A stretch of DNA of 12,795 bases from Solirubrobacterales bacterium (lineage in GTDB: Bacteria; Actinomycetota; Thermoleophilia; Solirubrobacterales; Solirubrobacteraceae), in assembly GCA_003244035.1 (NCBI GenBank), contig QHBV01000018.1, forward strand, positions 1 to 12,795, given 5' to 3'. Of this stretch, positions 1 to 6,512 are shown piece after piece; the stretch's first letter is position 1, and every line of letters starts with the position of its first letter. Below the pieces are notes generated by a model. The model saw only the letters and a list, made by a program, of their open reading frames with translations, was not told the DNA's origin and did not search any database. The position numbers and the translations under genes were made by a program.

Positions 1-342
1 CAGGAGGCCGGCGCCAAGGCCGAGCCAGATCCCAAGCCCAAGGCGACCGGCACCAAGCGCGAGGAGTTCCTGGCCCAGACCGTCCACTCCCGTCGTGCGG
101 GTGCCAGCGTCCCGTTCGGCGAGTTGACGCTCGAGGACGTGCGAGGAAGGGCCGACGAGCTGCGCGCCGCCGTCGGCTTCGGGCCGACCGCGCGCGTCGC
201 CCCCGTGGCGCGCGCCTGGCGCGAGCTGACGATGGCGATGGAGCAGGGCCAGGTCGGCACCGTGAAGGAGCTCGACCCCGAGGCGCTGTCCGAGATCGCA
301 CCCCGGCTATGGGTCGTGCCGCCGGGCGGAAGCCTGCTCTGA
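1..342 (+). CDS. C-terminal part of an unrecognised protein (5' end outside window)
   Basis: An open frame runs from the first base to a TGA at 340-342, giving about 113 C-terminal residues; the start lies upstream of the window. The visible protein opens with a Lys/Pro/Ala-rich, probably disordered stretch of about 20 residues (EAGAKAEPDPKPKATGTK). It then becomes a compact, mixed-charge, probably helical region ending in the hydrophobic tail LWVVPPGGSLL. No membrane segment, metal motif or catalytic signature is visible and I do not recognise the family. Codon use (G/C at third positions) fits real coding. The gene is convergent with the 78-residue gene ending at 387, with 44 bases between and no obvious hairpin terminator. 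Confidence is in the coding call, not in any function. Confidence 0.7.
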   Translation, partial: QEAGAKAEPDPKPKATGTKREEFLAQTVHSRRAGASVPFGELTLEDVRGRADELRAAVGFGPTARVAPVARAWRELTMAMEQGQVGTVKELDPEALSEIAPRLWVVPPGGSLL

Positions 343-386
343 GCGAGCAAATCCGGGCACGAAGCCGACGATCCCAGGGACGCCAG

Positions 387-623
387 TCACGGCATCAGCT
401 GGCGTCGTCTGCCGAGCACGCTCAACGCCTCCTGGGCGGTTGACCGATCCATACCTTGTCGGCGCAACAGAGCAGCGAGAGCATCGGGCCCCATCGACTC
501 ATACATCAGATCAAGCTTCTGCCAGCTCAGCTCAGGCGAGACCGCGCCGTCCTCGCCAGGGACCTCGAGAATCTGCGCCAGCTCTCGCAGAAGACGATCT
601 AGACGTTCGAACTCTTCGCTCAC
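387..623 (-). CDS. Small hypothetical protein (78 aa) downstream of HAD phosphatase
   Basis: Unrecognised small protein. The frame stays open upstream to an ATG near 740, but that extension overlaps the 3' end of the HAD gene. The residues there (Cys/Ser/Pro/Trp-rich) look like antisense translation. I therefore start at GTG 621-623, giving a protein that begins V/M-SEEFERLDRLLRELAQ. It is acidic to neutral, Leu/Glu/Arg-rich and probably all helical: an amphipathic N-terminal helix, then SWQKLDLMYESMGPDALAAL, then a second helical segment ending RRRQLMP. No cofactor motif is seen. It sits 40 bases downstream of the HAD gene on the same strand, so co-transcription is likely. The ribosome site is weak (GCGAGA a few bases upstream), so the exact start is uncertain. 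Confidence 0.55.
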   Translation of the reverse strand: MSEEFERLDRLLRELAQILEVPGEDGAVSPELSWQKLDLMYESMGPDALAALLRRQGMDRSTAQEALSVLGRRRQLMP

Positions 624-663
624 GGATGATCTCGCTGATCCACCGGCCGCCCACGCGAGGCGC

Positions 664-1317
664 TCAGCGCAGCGGAGTCCCATCGAGCTCGGAGCGCAGC
701 TCTGTAACGGACTCGAACACGGCCACGGCGCCGGATTCACGCAGCTCCTCGATCGCGAAGCCGCCCGAGAGAACGGCGATCGTGTCCACGCCCGCCTTGC
801 GCGCCGCGTGCACGTCCCAGGGGGTGTCGCCGATCATCACGGCATTCTGGCTAGTGCCGCCCGCCTTGTCCAGCGCCGCGGCGACGAGATCCGGCTCGGG
901 CTTGGTCGCCTCCACGTCGGCTGAGGTGGTCCATCCGTCTGCGAGCTCGCGCGCATCGAGCAGATCGAGGTAGTGGTCCACCTCCTCTTCCTTGGCCGAG
1001 CTGGCCAGCACGACCGTGTGCCCGCGGCGTCCCAAGTCCTCGATCAGCTCGCGTGCCCCCTCCATCGTCTCGACCTCGGCGATCAGCTCGGAGTAGATCG
1101 AGCCTTCGGCCTCGCGGATCGCGTCGCCCTGCTCGCACTCGGTCCGCTCGTCGGTGAGCGCGCTCACGAGCTGATCGCCGCCCATCCCGAGGTGGCGGTG
1201 GATGCGCCAGATCGGTAGCACGATGCCGTGGCGGCGAAAGGCGCGGAACCACGAGAGCGCGTGCTGGTAGTTGGTGTCGACGAGCGTCCCGTCGATGTCG
1301 AGGATCGCGATGGCCAT
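664..1317 (-). CDS. HAD-superfamily hydrolase (phosphoglycolate phosphatase / beta-phosphoglucomutase-like)
   Basis: Cytosolic phosphatase or phosphomutase of the haloacid dehalogenase superfamily, 217 aa, normal length for subfamily IA. All four HAD motifs are visible. Motif I is DIDGT at residues 7-11, with nucleophile Asp7 and acid/base Asp9. Motif II is Ser106 in LASSA. Motif III is Lys139 in TKPEPD. Motif IV is GDTPWD at 163-168, with the Mg-binding acids. A helical cap domain lies between motifs I and II (about residues 15-90), as in phosphoglycolate phosphatase-like enzymes. These cap types act on small sugar or organic phosphates; the actual substrate cannot be read from sequence. ATG at 1315-1317 gives the nucleophile at the usual N-terminal distance. 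It is probably the first gene of a two-gene unit with the 78-residue protein. Confidence 0.92.
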   Translation of the reverse strand: MAIAILDIDGTLVDTNYQHALSWFRAFRRHGIVLPIWRIHRHLGMGGDQLVSALTDERTECEQGDAIREAEGSIYSELIAEVETMEGARELIEDLGRRGHTVVLASSAKEEEVDHYLDLLDARELADGWTTSADVEATKPEPDLVAAALDKAGGTSQNAVMIGDTPWDVHAARKAGVDTIAVLSGGFAIEELRESGAVAVFESVTELRSELDGTPLR

Positions 1318-1380
1318 GCCTGAGCAGCGTCTACCCGCTGACGGCTCATCTTCAACCAGCGGCCGGAGCGGTGGCTGCCG

Positions 1381-1707
1381 TCAGCCGAGCAGGCGTCGAA
1401 ACGCTCGCCCCCTGGCCGTCCCCTTCCTGCCTGGCCAAGGATGTGGCCCCATCGCCCAGGGATGCCAGCCGATCGTGCCGTAGGTCTCCCGCAGTACAGC
1501 CTTGAGCTCGCCCCGATGGTTACCGCACGCGTACCGGTGCGCACCGTAGATGCCACGGCCATGCCAGGTCAGCCAGCGGCCGGGCTCGGCGTCCAGGTAC
1601 TCGCCGTGGCGCAGATCGAGCATCTGGCGCTCGAGCGCCAGTTGGGTCTCGTGGTCCGGTCGGACGTGGCAGAACTCGCACTCGAACACCATTCGCGACA
1701 CCGGCAT
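1381..1707 (-). CDS. Tandem-paralogue small CxxC...CxxH protein, copy A (108 aa)
   Basis: Unnamed small protein with a likely zinc site: Cys10-x2-Cys13 (CEFC) and Cys61-x2-His64 (CGNH). Between these is a conserved acidic/aromatic core (DLRHGEYLDAEPGRWLTWHG). After the second pair comes a helix and a Trp/Pro/His-rich tail (GWHPWAMGPHPW), ending in a basic stretch. It is the downstream copy of the gene at 1754-2101. Over the shared 90 residues I count 75 identities, and the DNA is also visibly similar, so this is a fairly recent tandem duplication. The two ATGs begin the same MPV- sequence. A TANNNT hexamer lies 6 bases before this ATG, so this copy may have its own leaderless transcript. The two zinc-like pairs suggest a zinc-ribbon-like fold binding nucleic acid or protein, but that is inference; no function is claimed. 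Confidence 0.8.
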   Translation of the reverse strand: MPVSRMVFECEFCHVRPDHETQLALERQMLDLRHGEYLDAEPGRWLTWHGRGIYGAHRYACGNHRGELKAVLRETYGTIGWHPWAMGPHPWPGRKGTARGRAFRRLLG

Positions 1708-1713
1708 CGCGTC

Positions 1714-1719
1714 AAGGTA
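1714..1719 (-). promoter_or_regulatory. Candidate -10 element for CxxC protein copy A
   Basis: Read on the minus strand this is TACCTT followed by GACGCG and the ATG (1707-1705). Six bases between a TANNNT hexamer and the start codon is the arrangement of actinobacterial leaderless promoters. The paralogue upstream has TAGGGT followed by GACGCGCG and ATG, so the element appears to have been duplicated with the gene. No clear -35 was found. Confidence 0.4.
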
Positions 1720-1753
1720 GCGCTTGGGACGCGGGGTCTCAAGGCGTTTCCGC

Positions 1754-2101
1754 TCAGCCCCCCGGCATGCCGAAGGTCGAGCGCATCTGGCGTGCCAGCC
1801 GTCGCGCCTTGTCGGTCCCGCGGCGGCCCGCCCACGGATGCGGTCCGATCGCCCAGGGGTGCCAGCCGAGCGTGCCGTACTCCTCGCGCAGGAGCGCTTT
1901 GAGCTCGCCCCGGTGCTCGCCGCACGCGTACCGGTGTGGTCCGTAGACGCCGCGCCCGTGCCAGGTCAGCCAGCGGCCTGGTTCGGCGTCGACGTACTCA
2001 CCGTGGCGCAGGTCGAGCAGCTGGCGCTCGAGTGCGATCTGCGTCTCCTTGTCCGGCCGGATACGGCAGAACTCGCACTCGAAGATGACCGCCACCGGCA
2101 T
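1754..2101 (-). CDS. Tandem-paralogue small CxxC...CxxH protein, copy B (115 aa)
   Basis: Upstream member of the tandem pair. The putative zinc ligands are Cys9-x2-Cys12 (CEFC) and Cys60-x2-His63 (CGEH). The central DLRHGEYVDAEPGRWLTWHG block and the GWHPWAIGPHPW block are the same as in copy A. Most differences are conservative (I/V/L/M, K/R), which suggests both copies have been under purifying selection since duplication. The C-termini diverge after residue 95: this copy ends KARRLARQMRSTFGMPGG. It is separated from copy A by 46 bases, on the same strand, and is divergent from the coxB relic across a 187-base region. ATG 2101-2099 is chosen because both copies start MPV- and both have a -10-like hexamer just upstream. 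The family is unrecognised; a small nucleic-acid-associated or regulatory zinc protein is one possibility. Confidence 0.8.
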   Translation of the reverse strand: MPVAVIFECEFCRIRPDKETQIALERQLLDLRHGEYVDAEPGRWLTWHGRGVYGPHRYACGEHRGELKALLREEYGTLGWHPWAIGPHPWAGRRGTDKARRLARQMRSTFGMPGG

Positions 2102-2109
2102 CGCGCGTC

Positions 2110-2115
2110 ACCCTA
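2110..2115 (-). promoter_or_regulatory. Candidate -10 element for CxxC protein copy B
   Basis: The minus strand reads TAGGGT, eight bases, then ATG at 2101. A second candidate promoter further up the same strand is TTGACC (2157-2162) with an 18-base spacer to TAGGCG (2133-2138), which would give a leadered transcript. I cannot decide between them from sequence. Confidence 0.35.
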
Positions 2116-2252
2116 GCGCGCCGTAACGCCGTCGCCTATCGGAAACCGGCATGTGAGGTCAATACCCACACGCCCTCTGGCGAAACCGCGGATCGCCCCT
2201 CGGCGCAGATTGTCAGAGCTCGGACATCTCATTGGTCCGAGCAGTCAGAGAG

Positions 2253-2282
2253 TTGATTGGGGTGGTCGCGACCGGGTATAAC
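2253..2282 (+). promoter_or_regulatory. Sigma70-like promoter of the coxB relic, apparently leaderless
   Basis: TTGATT (2253-2258) and TATAAC (2277-2282) are separated by 18 bases. The ATG of the coxB relic lies at 2289, six bases after the -10 hexamer, so the transcript would start at or near the A of ATG. No Shine-Dalgarno sequence is present. The promoter looks intact although the gene behind it is broken. Confidence 0.55.
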
Positions 2283-2288
2283 CGCGCC

Positions 2289-3028
2289 ATGCCGCATGTC
2301 CTGCGCGGAGGTGCTGGTCGGCATAAGGGCGCGAGGCGTACGGGGGTCGCCAGGCCGCGGAGGCCGCGTCCTGGCCAGGTCCTGCGGTGGGTGGGCGTGG
2401 CCGCACTGGTGGGCTTGGGAGGCTGCGGAAGGCAATCGACGCTGTCGCCGGAGAGCCCGCAGACGCACCAGATCTCGCTGCTGTGGTGGTGGATGCTCGC
2501 GGCCGCGACGATCGTGTTCGCGGGCGCGGTCGCGCTGCTGGCGCTGTCCTGGCGCCGGCGTGGCGCTCCCGGCCTGCCGCTGTTCGGCGAGCGCGAGGAT
2601 CTGACTCAGGCGATGGTGCTGCTGTTCGGGATCGGGATCACGGTCGCTGGTGGCCCTGTTCGGGGTCGCCAACATCTACGTGATCGGGGGCACACAGGCG
2701 CCGAGCCCCCGGAGCACGGCGATGACGATCGACGTGATCGGCCACCAATGGTGGTGGGAGATCCGGTACCCCGGCAGCCAGGCAGTGACGGCGAACGAGA
2801 TCCACATACCGGTCGGCACCCGAGTGAACGTGGTGGCGAGCACGGCCGACCGTTATCCACAGCTTCTGGGTGCCGCGACTCGCCCGCAAGATCGACACGG
2901 TCCCGGGCAGGCAGACCGGATCCTGCTCGAGGCGACGCGGGCGGGCGTCTACCGCGGCCAGTGCGCGGAGTTCTGCGGCTTTCAGCACGCGAACACGGGG
3001 GCTGTACGTCGTCGCGCAGCCGCCCGCC
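2289..3028 (+). pseudogene. coxB: Cytochrome c oxidase subunit II (caa3 type), frameshifted and 3'-truncated
   Basis: Relic of the membrane-anchored CuA subunit of a haem-copper oxidase. The first segment (from ATG 2289) has an Arg-rich start, a lipobox-like LGGC (Cys46), transmembrane helix 1 (ISLLWWWMLAAATIVFAG) and the start of helix 2 (LLFGIGI). Reading then needs a shift near 2640 to reach SLVALFGVANIYVIGG and the CoxII landmark IGHQWWWEIRYPG. A further shift is needed at about 2851 (one extra C) to reach VIHSFWVPRLARKIDTVPG, another near 2915 (one base lost) to reach the CuA loop GQCAEFCGFQHAN, and one in the GGGG run at 2997-3000 to reach LYVVAQPPA. The loop keeps the His, two Cys, Glu and second His, but the CuA Met is replaced by Thr (ACG at 2995-2997). 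Homology stops at about 3028, where inverted ctaG sequence begins. It cannot make a working subunit. Confidence 0.9.
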
Positions 3029-3406
3029 GTACAGGTTCACGACCCACACGGGCAGCGCGACGAGCGGGTGGGCGAGCCCGCGGGCTCGGCGGATCCAGCC
3101 GACCGCCAGCACCGGGCGCAGCAGCCCGCGAGTGAGGCCGAGGACGACCAGCAGCGGCGCGATGTCGCCGAGCGGCAGGTGCTGGGCCATGTGCGCGTAG
3201 AACAGGCGGTGCTCGGCGATGTAGTCCAGCGGCGAGACGATCGCCAGCACGACGACGGCTAGGCCGCCGTGGAACGCGGCCCGGCGAGCCGTGCCCACCG
3301 GCCGCCCCTTCGTGGCCAGCTCGCGCGCGCGCACCCAGTAGGCCAGGCCGAATAGCAGCGGGGGGGCGACCTGCAGCGGCTGCAGCTGCCAGTGACCGAA
3401 GGTCAC
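3029..3406 (-). pseudogene. ctaG: Cytochrome c oxidase assembly protein CtaG (caa3 type), 3'-truncated
   Basis: Membrane protein of the caa3-CtaG family, which helps oxidase assembly, probably in CuB delivery. From GTG 3406 about 126 residues match the family. These include a first membrane segment (PLLFGLAYWVRA), a second (FHGGLAVVVLAIVSPLDYIAEH), the family signature HMAQHLPLGDIAPLLVVLGL, and the start of another segment (HPLVALPVWVVNLY). Family members are usually well over 200 residues. Here homology ends at NLY (3029-3031); beyond that the open frame is only the antisense of coxB. A TGA immediately upstream in frame, which is the STAS stop, fixes the GTG as the start. The gene lies 12 bases downstream of the STAS gene. 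Unlike coxB, the remaining part has no frameshift. Confidence 0.85.
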
Positions 3407-3418
3407 CGCAGCCGGTGC

Positions 3419-3766
3419 TCAGCGCACGAAGGGCAGCGTCGCGGTGAGCTGGCAGAAGTCAAACACGCGCTGCACCGCTTCCGGGACGGGAACGATCACC
3501 AGGCGGACGTTGTCTCGGTATGAGCGCTTGGTCGCCTCGATCACCGCACGAACCCCGCTCACGTCGATGAAGCTGACGCCGGTCAGATCGAGCACGAGGC
3601 ACTCGGGCGCTCGCGCCAGCACCTCACTGATGGCGTCGCGGATCGCCGGCTGGGCCGCCAGGTCGATCTCTCCCCGCAGCTGCACGGTACTGGTGGTGCC
3701 CTGCTGAGAGAGCTCGATCCCCAGCTCTAGCGGAAGCACCTCTTGCAAGTCGACAGTCGTAGCCAT
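3419..3766 (-). CDS. STAS-domain anti-sigma factor antagonist
   Basis: Single-domain STAS protein of 115 aa, the SpoIIAA/RsbV type that binds an anti-sigma kinase and frees a sigma factor, acting in the cytosol. Family features are visible. There is a beta strand followed by LRGEIDLAAQPAIRDAI (residues 30-46). The signature VLDLTGVSFIDVSGVRAV (58-75) puts Ser70 in DVSG at the position phosphorylated by the partner kinase. The fold ends with a C-terminal strand and helix (VRLVIVPVPEAVQRVFDF). The first about 15 residues are an extra N-terminal tail. GAGGAG (CTCCTC on the plus strand at 3771-3776), four bases before ATG 3766, is a good ribosome site and fixes the start. No kinase or sigma gene is nearby, so its partner lies elsewhere. 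It is transcribed toward the ctaG relic. Confidence 0.92.
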   Translation of the reverse strand: MATTVDLQEVLPLELGIELSQQGTTSTVQLRGEIDLAAQPAIRDAISEVLARAPECLVLDLTGVSFIDVSGVRAVIEATKRSYRDNVRLVIVPVPEAVQRVFDFCQLTATLPFVR

Positions 3767-3991
3767 GACTCTCCTCGACGCGGGTTCTCTTCTGTCGTCG
3801 AGGGATCGCTTGCCCCGACCGAGGCGCCGGCCGCCATCTCCGTGCTTCGCCGATCCCCCGGACTTGGTCCGCCGAATCCGTTGGGCATCAGTGTACGATG
3901 CTGAGCGCCAACCACATCGACCCGGACCTCGCCTCGGAGATCTTCGTGCTCGACGCCCCGCCCGATCACGGCGCTTGGAATGGTGACGGTC

Positions 3992-3997
3992 TAGGCT
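3992..3997 (+). promoter_or_regulatory. Candidate -10 element for the selenium-binding protein gene
   Basis: TAGGCT, then GAGGCG, then ATG at 4004: the same TANNNT-N6-ATG arrangement as at the CxxC genes. A weak GAGG overlaps the spacer, so a leadered start is not excluded. No convincing -35 was found at 16-18 bases. The remaining bases of the 237-base gap 3767-4003 show no clear gene. Confidence 0.35.
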
Positions 3998-4003
3998 GAG
4001 GCG

Positions 4004-5344
4004 ATGAGCTCCGGCCCCGGGTACGCATCGCCGGAAGTCGCGCGCAGCCAGCCGCCCGAGCGCTTCCTGTACGTGGCGGGCTTATATGAGGGCACCGGGA
4101 TCGACCTTCCCGACTTGATCGCGGTCGTCGACGTCGACCCCGGCTCGGATCGCTACGGCCAGGTCGTCGGGCGCACGGAGATGCCCAACGTCGGCGACGA
4201 GCTGCACCACTTCGGCTGGAACGCCTGCTCGTCGGCGTGCGACTCGCAGCTCGAGCGCGACCGGCTGATCGTGCCCGGCTTCCGCTCCTCCCGGATCCAC
4301 ATCCTCGACGTCTCCGATCCGCGCTCGCCGCGGATCGCCAACGTGATCGAAGGCGAGGAGATCAAGGAGAAGCTCGGGCTGAGCGCTCCGCACACAGTCC
4401 ACTGCATGCCTGGCGAGATCGTCACGATCTCGATGCTCGGCGACGCCGAGGGCAACCTCCCAGGTGGCTTCGGGGTGCTCGACGCGCGCGACTTCTCGAT
4501 CGCCGGCCGCTGGGAGCGTGAGCCCGGGGGTCCTGACTTCATGTACGACTTCTGGTATCAGCCGCGTCAGGGCACGCTGGTCTCGAGCGAATGGGGGGCG
4601 CCGAACACGTTCAAGGACGGCTTCGATCCGGCCGATGTCGCGGCGGGCAAGTACGGACGGCGCCTGCACTTCTGGGACCTCGAGCGCCGGGCGAAGGTGC
4701 AGACCGTCGACCTCGGCGACGACGGGCTGATTCCGCTCGAGCTCCGCTGGCAGCACGACCCCGAGTCGGCCCAGGGCTTCGTCGGCGCGACGCTGTCGAG
4801 CAACATCCTGCGCTTTCACCGCGAAAACGGCTCGTGGGCCGCCGAGAAAGTGGTGGACGTCGCCAACCAGGAGCTCGACGGGTGGCCGCTGCCGGGCGGG
4901 GTTCCAGGCCTGATCACCGACATCGTGCTCTCGCTTGACGACCGCGACCTGTTCCTCTCAAACTGGCTCCACGGCGACCTTCGTCACTACGACGTCTCCG
5001 ATCCGCGGGTGCCGGTGCTGCGCTCCCAGGTCTGGCTCGGCGGGCTGCTCGGGCGCGAAGGCGGGCACCCGCGGGCGCCGGGGCCGCTCACCGGCGGCCC
5101 GCAGATGCTGCAGTGCTCGCTGGACGGAGAGCGGGTGTACGTCTCCAACTCGCTGTACTCGAGCTGGGACAACCAGTTCTACCCCGGGCTGCGGGGCTGG
5201 CTGACCAAGCTAGACCGCCAGGCCGACGGCACCTATGCGCTCGACCCCGGGTTCTTCGTCGACTTCCACGAGCAGACCGGCGGCGCTCGCCCCCACGAGA
5301 TCCACCTCCCGGGCGGCGACTGCACGACCGAGATCTTCCAGTAG
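4004..5344 (+). CDS. Selenium-binding protein SBP56 / methanethiol oxidase
   Basis: Full-length member (446 aa) of the SBP1/SBP56 family. Characterised bacterial and human members oxidise methanethiol to formaldehyde, hydrogen sulfide and hydrogen peroxide, using copper. Family landmarks occur in order: GPGYASP (4-10), VDVDP (42-46), ELHHFGWNACSSACD (66-80), APHTVHC, YDFWYQPR, SEWGAPN, FKDGFDPADV, LIPLELRWQHDP, GFVGATLSSNI, GLITDIVLSLDDR, LSNWLHGDLRHYD, GGPQMLQCSLDG, NSLYSSWDNQFYPG and GGDCTTEIF at the very end. Cys75 lines up with the selenium-binding Cys of human SBP1 (HHSGWNTC). There is no signal peptide; the family core begins at residue 4, so the protein is probably cytosolic, unlike the exported Hyphomicrobium enzyme. 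Its stop abuts the stop of the next, convergent gene. It could serve volatile-sulfur metabolism, but no partner genes are nearby. Confidence 0.95.
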   Translation: MSSGPGYASPEVARSQPPERFLYVAGLYEGTGIDLPDLIAVVDVDPGSDRYGQVVGRTEMPNVGDELHHFGWNACSSACDSQLERDRLIVPGFRSSRIHILDVSDPRSPRIANVIEGEEIKEKLGLSAPHTVHCMPGEIVTISMLGDAEGNLPGGFGVLDARDFSIAGRWEREPGGPDFMYDFWYQPRQGTLVSSEWGAPNTFKDGFDPADVAAGKYGRRLHFWDLERRAKVQTVDLGDDGLIPLELRWQHDPESAQGFVGATLSSNILRFHRENGSWAAEKVVDVANQELDGWPLPGGVPGLITDIVLSLDDRDLFLSNWLHGDLRHYDVSDPRVPVLRSQVWLGGLLGREGGHPRAPGPLTGGPQMLQCSLDGERVYVSNSLYSSWDNQFYPGLRGWLTKLDRQADGTYALDPGFFVDFHEQTGGARPHEIHLPGGDCTTEIFQ

Positions 5345-6460
5345 CTACGACGGATTCTCGCGCTCGCCCACCGGCTCGGGCTCCGAGTGCACCACCGCCA
5401 GCGGCGCCTGCTTGGTCGCCTCGAGGCTACTCGCCTCGAGCGGCCGGATCCACAGCTCCTCGACGAGGATCTTCACCGACGCGAGGATCGGCACAGCGAC
5501 GAACAGCCCGACGAACCCGAACAGCCGCTCGACGGCGACAACGCCGACCGCCACGGCGGCGGGGTGGAGCTTGACCGCCCGCGCCATCACCAGGGGCTCG
5601 ACCACGTTGCCCTCGATCTGGTGGATGCCCAGGTAGATCAGCGCCACGACCAACCCCTTGCCCGGTGAGATCGCGAGCCCGAAGAGGATCGGCGGGATCG
5701 AGCTGGCCAGCGCGCCGAAGTAGGGAACGATGATCGCGACGGCCGTGAGGATCGCGAAGAACGCCGCGTAGCCGATCCCGGCCAGGCGCAGCGCGAAGTA
5801 TGTGAGCAGGCCGAGCACCAGCATGCCGATGATCAGGCCACGGAACCATCCGAGATATGCCTCGCGCAGCCGCACGAGGATGCGCCTGGCGACATGGCGC
5901 CGGGAGGGTGGGACGAGCCGCGCGAGGCCGTCGACCAGCGGCGCGGGCTGGATCGCCGTGTACAGCGCCGTCAAGAGCACGATCACGACCGCCGCCAACC
6001 CCCCCGCGACGCTCAGCCCGATCGAGGCGACCGGTCCCAGCAGCTTCGACGGATGCTGTGTGTAGCCGTCGACGAAGCGCTGGAGCTGCTGCCCGATCTG
6101 GGTGGCGGATCTCCCCGTAAGATGCCCCAGTTGGTGGCGCAGCGAGTCGACGATGCCCGGCAAGGACTTGACCAGTTGGTTGATCTCGTTGCTGAAGGCC
6201 GGAACGATCGCCACGATCAGGCCGCCCAGCAGGGCGAGGCCCAGGACGAGCGCGAGCGCTGCACCAAGGGCGCGAGGAACCCGGAGCCGCTGCAGGCGCG
6301 TCGCCGTCGCCGCGAGCGGAATCGCGAGCACGACGACGATCAGCAGCGCGAGCAGGAGCGTGGCCAGCGCGCGGAAGATGAGGCCCGCGACGACGAGGCC
6401 GAAGGCCAGCAGGACGGCCCGATAGACGGCGGCGGGGGTGAGTCCGGAATCGCCTTGCAC
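5345..6460 (-). CDS. AI-2E family transporter (371 aa), minus-strand copy
   Basis: Polytopic inner-membrane protein of the AI-2E/UPF0118 (YdiK/PerM-like) family. Members export autoinducer-2 or act as ion antiporters; the substrate cannot be read from sequence. Visible features are an N-terminal pair of membrane segments (VYRAVLLAFGLVVAGLIF and LLLALLIVVVLAIPLA), an Arg-rich loop, a third segment, and a long extracytoplasmic helical region (about 90-150). The C-terminal membrane block carries VPYFGALASSIPPILFGL and the family signature HQIEGNVVEPLVMARAVKLHP. Length is normal. The start is GTG (6460-6458), 52 bases from the divergent paralogue. No strong Shine-Dalgarno is seen (AGGGA lies about 13 bases up). 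The tail is hydrophilic. The stop abuts the SBP56 stop at 5344/5345. Confidence 0.93.
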   Translation of the reverse strand: MQGDSGLTPAAVYRAVLLAFGLVVAGLIFRALATLLLALLIVVVLAIPLAATATRLQRLRVPRALGAALALVLGLALLGGLIVAIVPAFSNEINQLVKSLPGIVDSLRHQLGHLTGRSATQIGQQLQRFVDGYTQHPSKLLGPVASIGLSVAGGLAAVVIVLLTALYTAIQPAPLVDGLARLVPPSRRHVARRILVRLREAYLGWFRGLIIGMLVLGLLTYFALRLAGIGYAAFFAILTAVAIIVPYFGALASSIPPILFGLAISPGKGLVVALIYLGIHQIEGNVVEPLVMARAVKLHPAAVAVGVVAVERLFGFVGLFVAVPILASVKILVEELWIRPLEASSLEATKQAPLAVVHSEPEPVGERENPS

Positions 6461-6512
6461 TGTTGTGGGTATTCCCTGTGAGCGACGCTGCTATTCGGTG
6501 GCGTCAGAGTAG
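6461..6512. promoter_or_regulatory. Divergent intergenic region between two AI-2E transporter genes
   Basis: Only 52 bases separate the GTG of the minus-strand gene and the ATG of the plus-strand gene, so both promoters must overlap here or extend into the coding regions. I see TATTCG (6492-6497) on the plus strand as a possible but weak -10, and no clear -35. A shared regulator is likely but no operator palindrome is evident. Confidence 0.45.

Noticed and set aside
387..740. Longer 117-codon version of the 78-residue gene
   Set aside because: The first 39 residues overlap the HAD gene and are Cys/Ser/Pro-rich antisense-like; GTG 623 is a better start.
440..973. Plus-strand frame of 177 codons across the small gene and HAD gene
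   Set aside because: Ser/Arg/Ala/Pro-rich antisense of two minus-strand genes.
2161..2170. AATACCCACA shared with the AI-2E divergent region (reverse complement near 6465-6474)
   Set aside because: A ten-base match between two places in 12.8 kb is expected many times by chance.
3898..3999. 33-residue frame starting MLSANHIDPDLASEIFVLDA upstream of SBP56
   Set aside because: It looks somewhat coding-like, but there is no ribosome site or promoter and it ends inside the SBP56 -10 region. Too weak to call.
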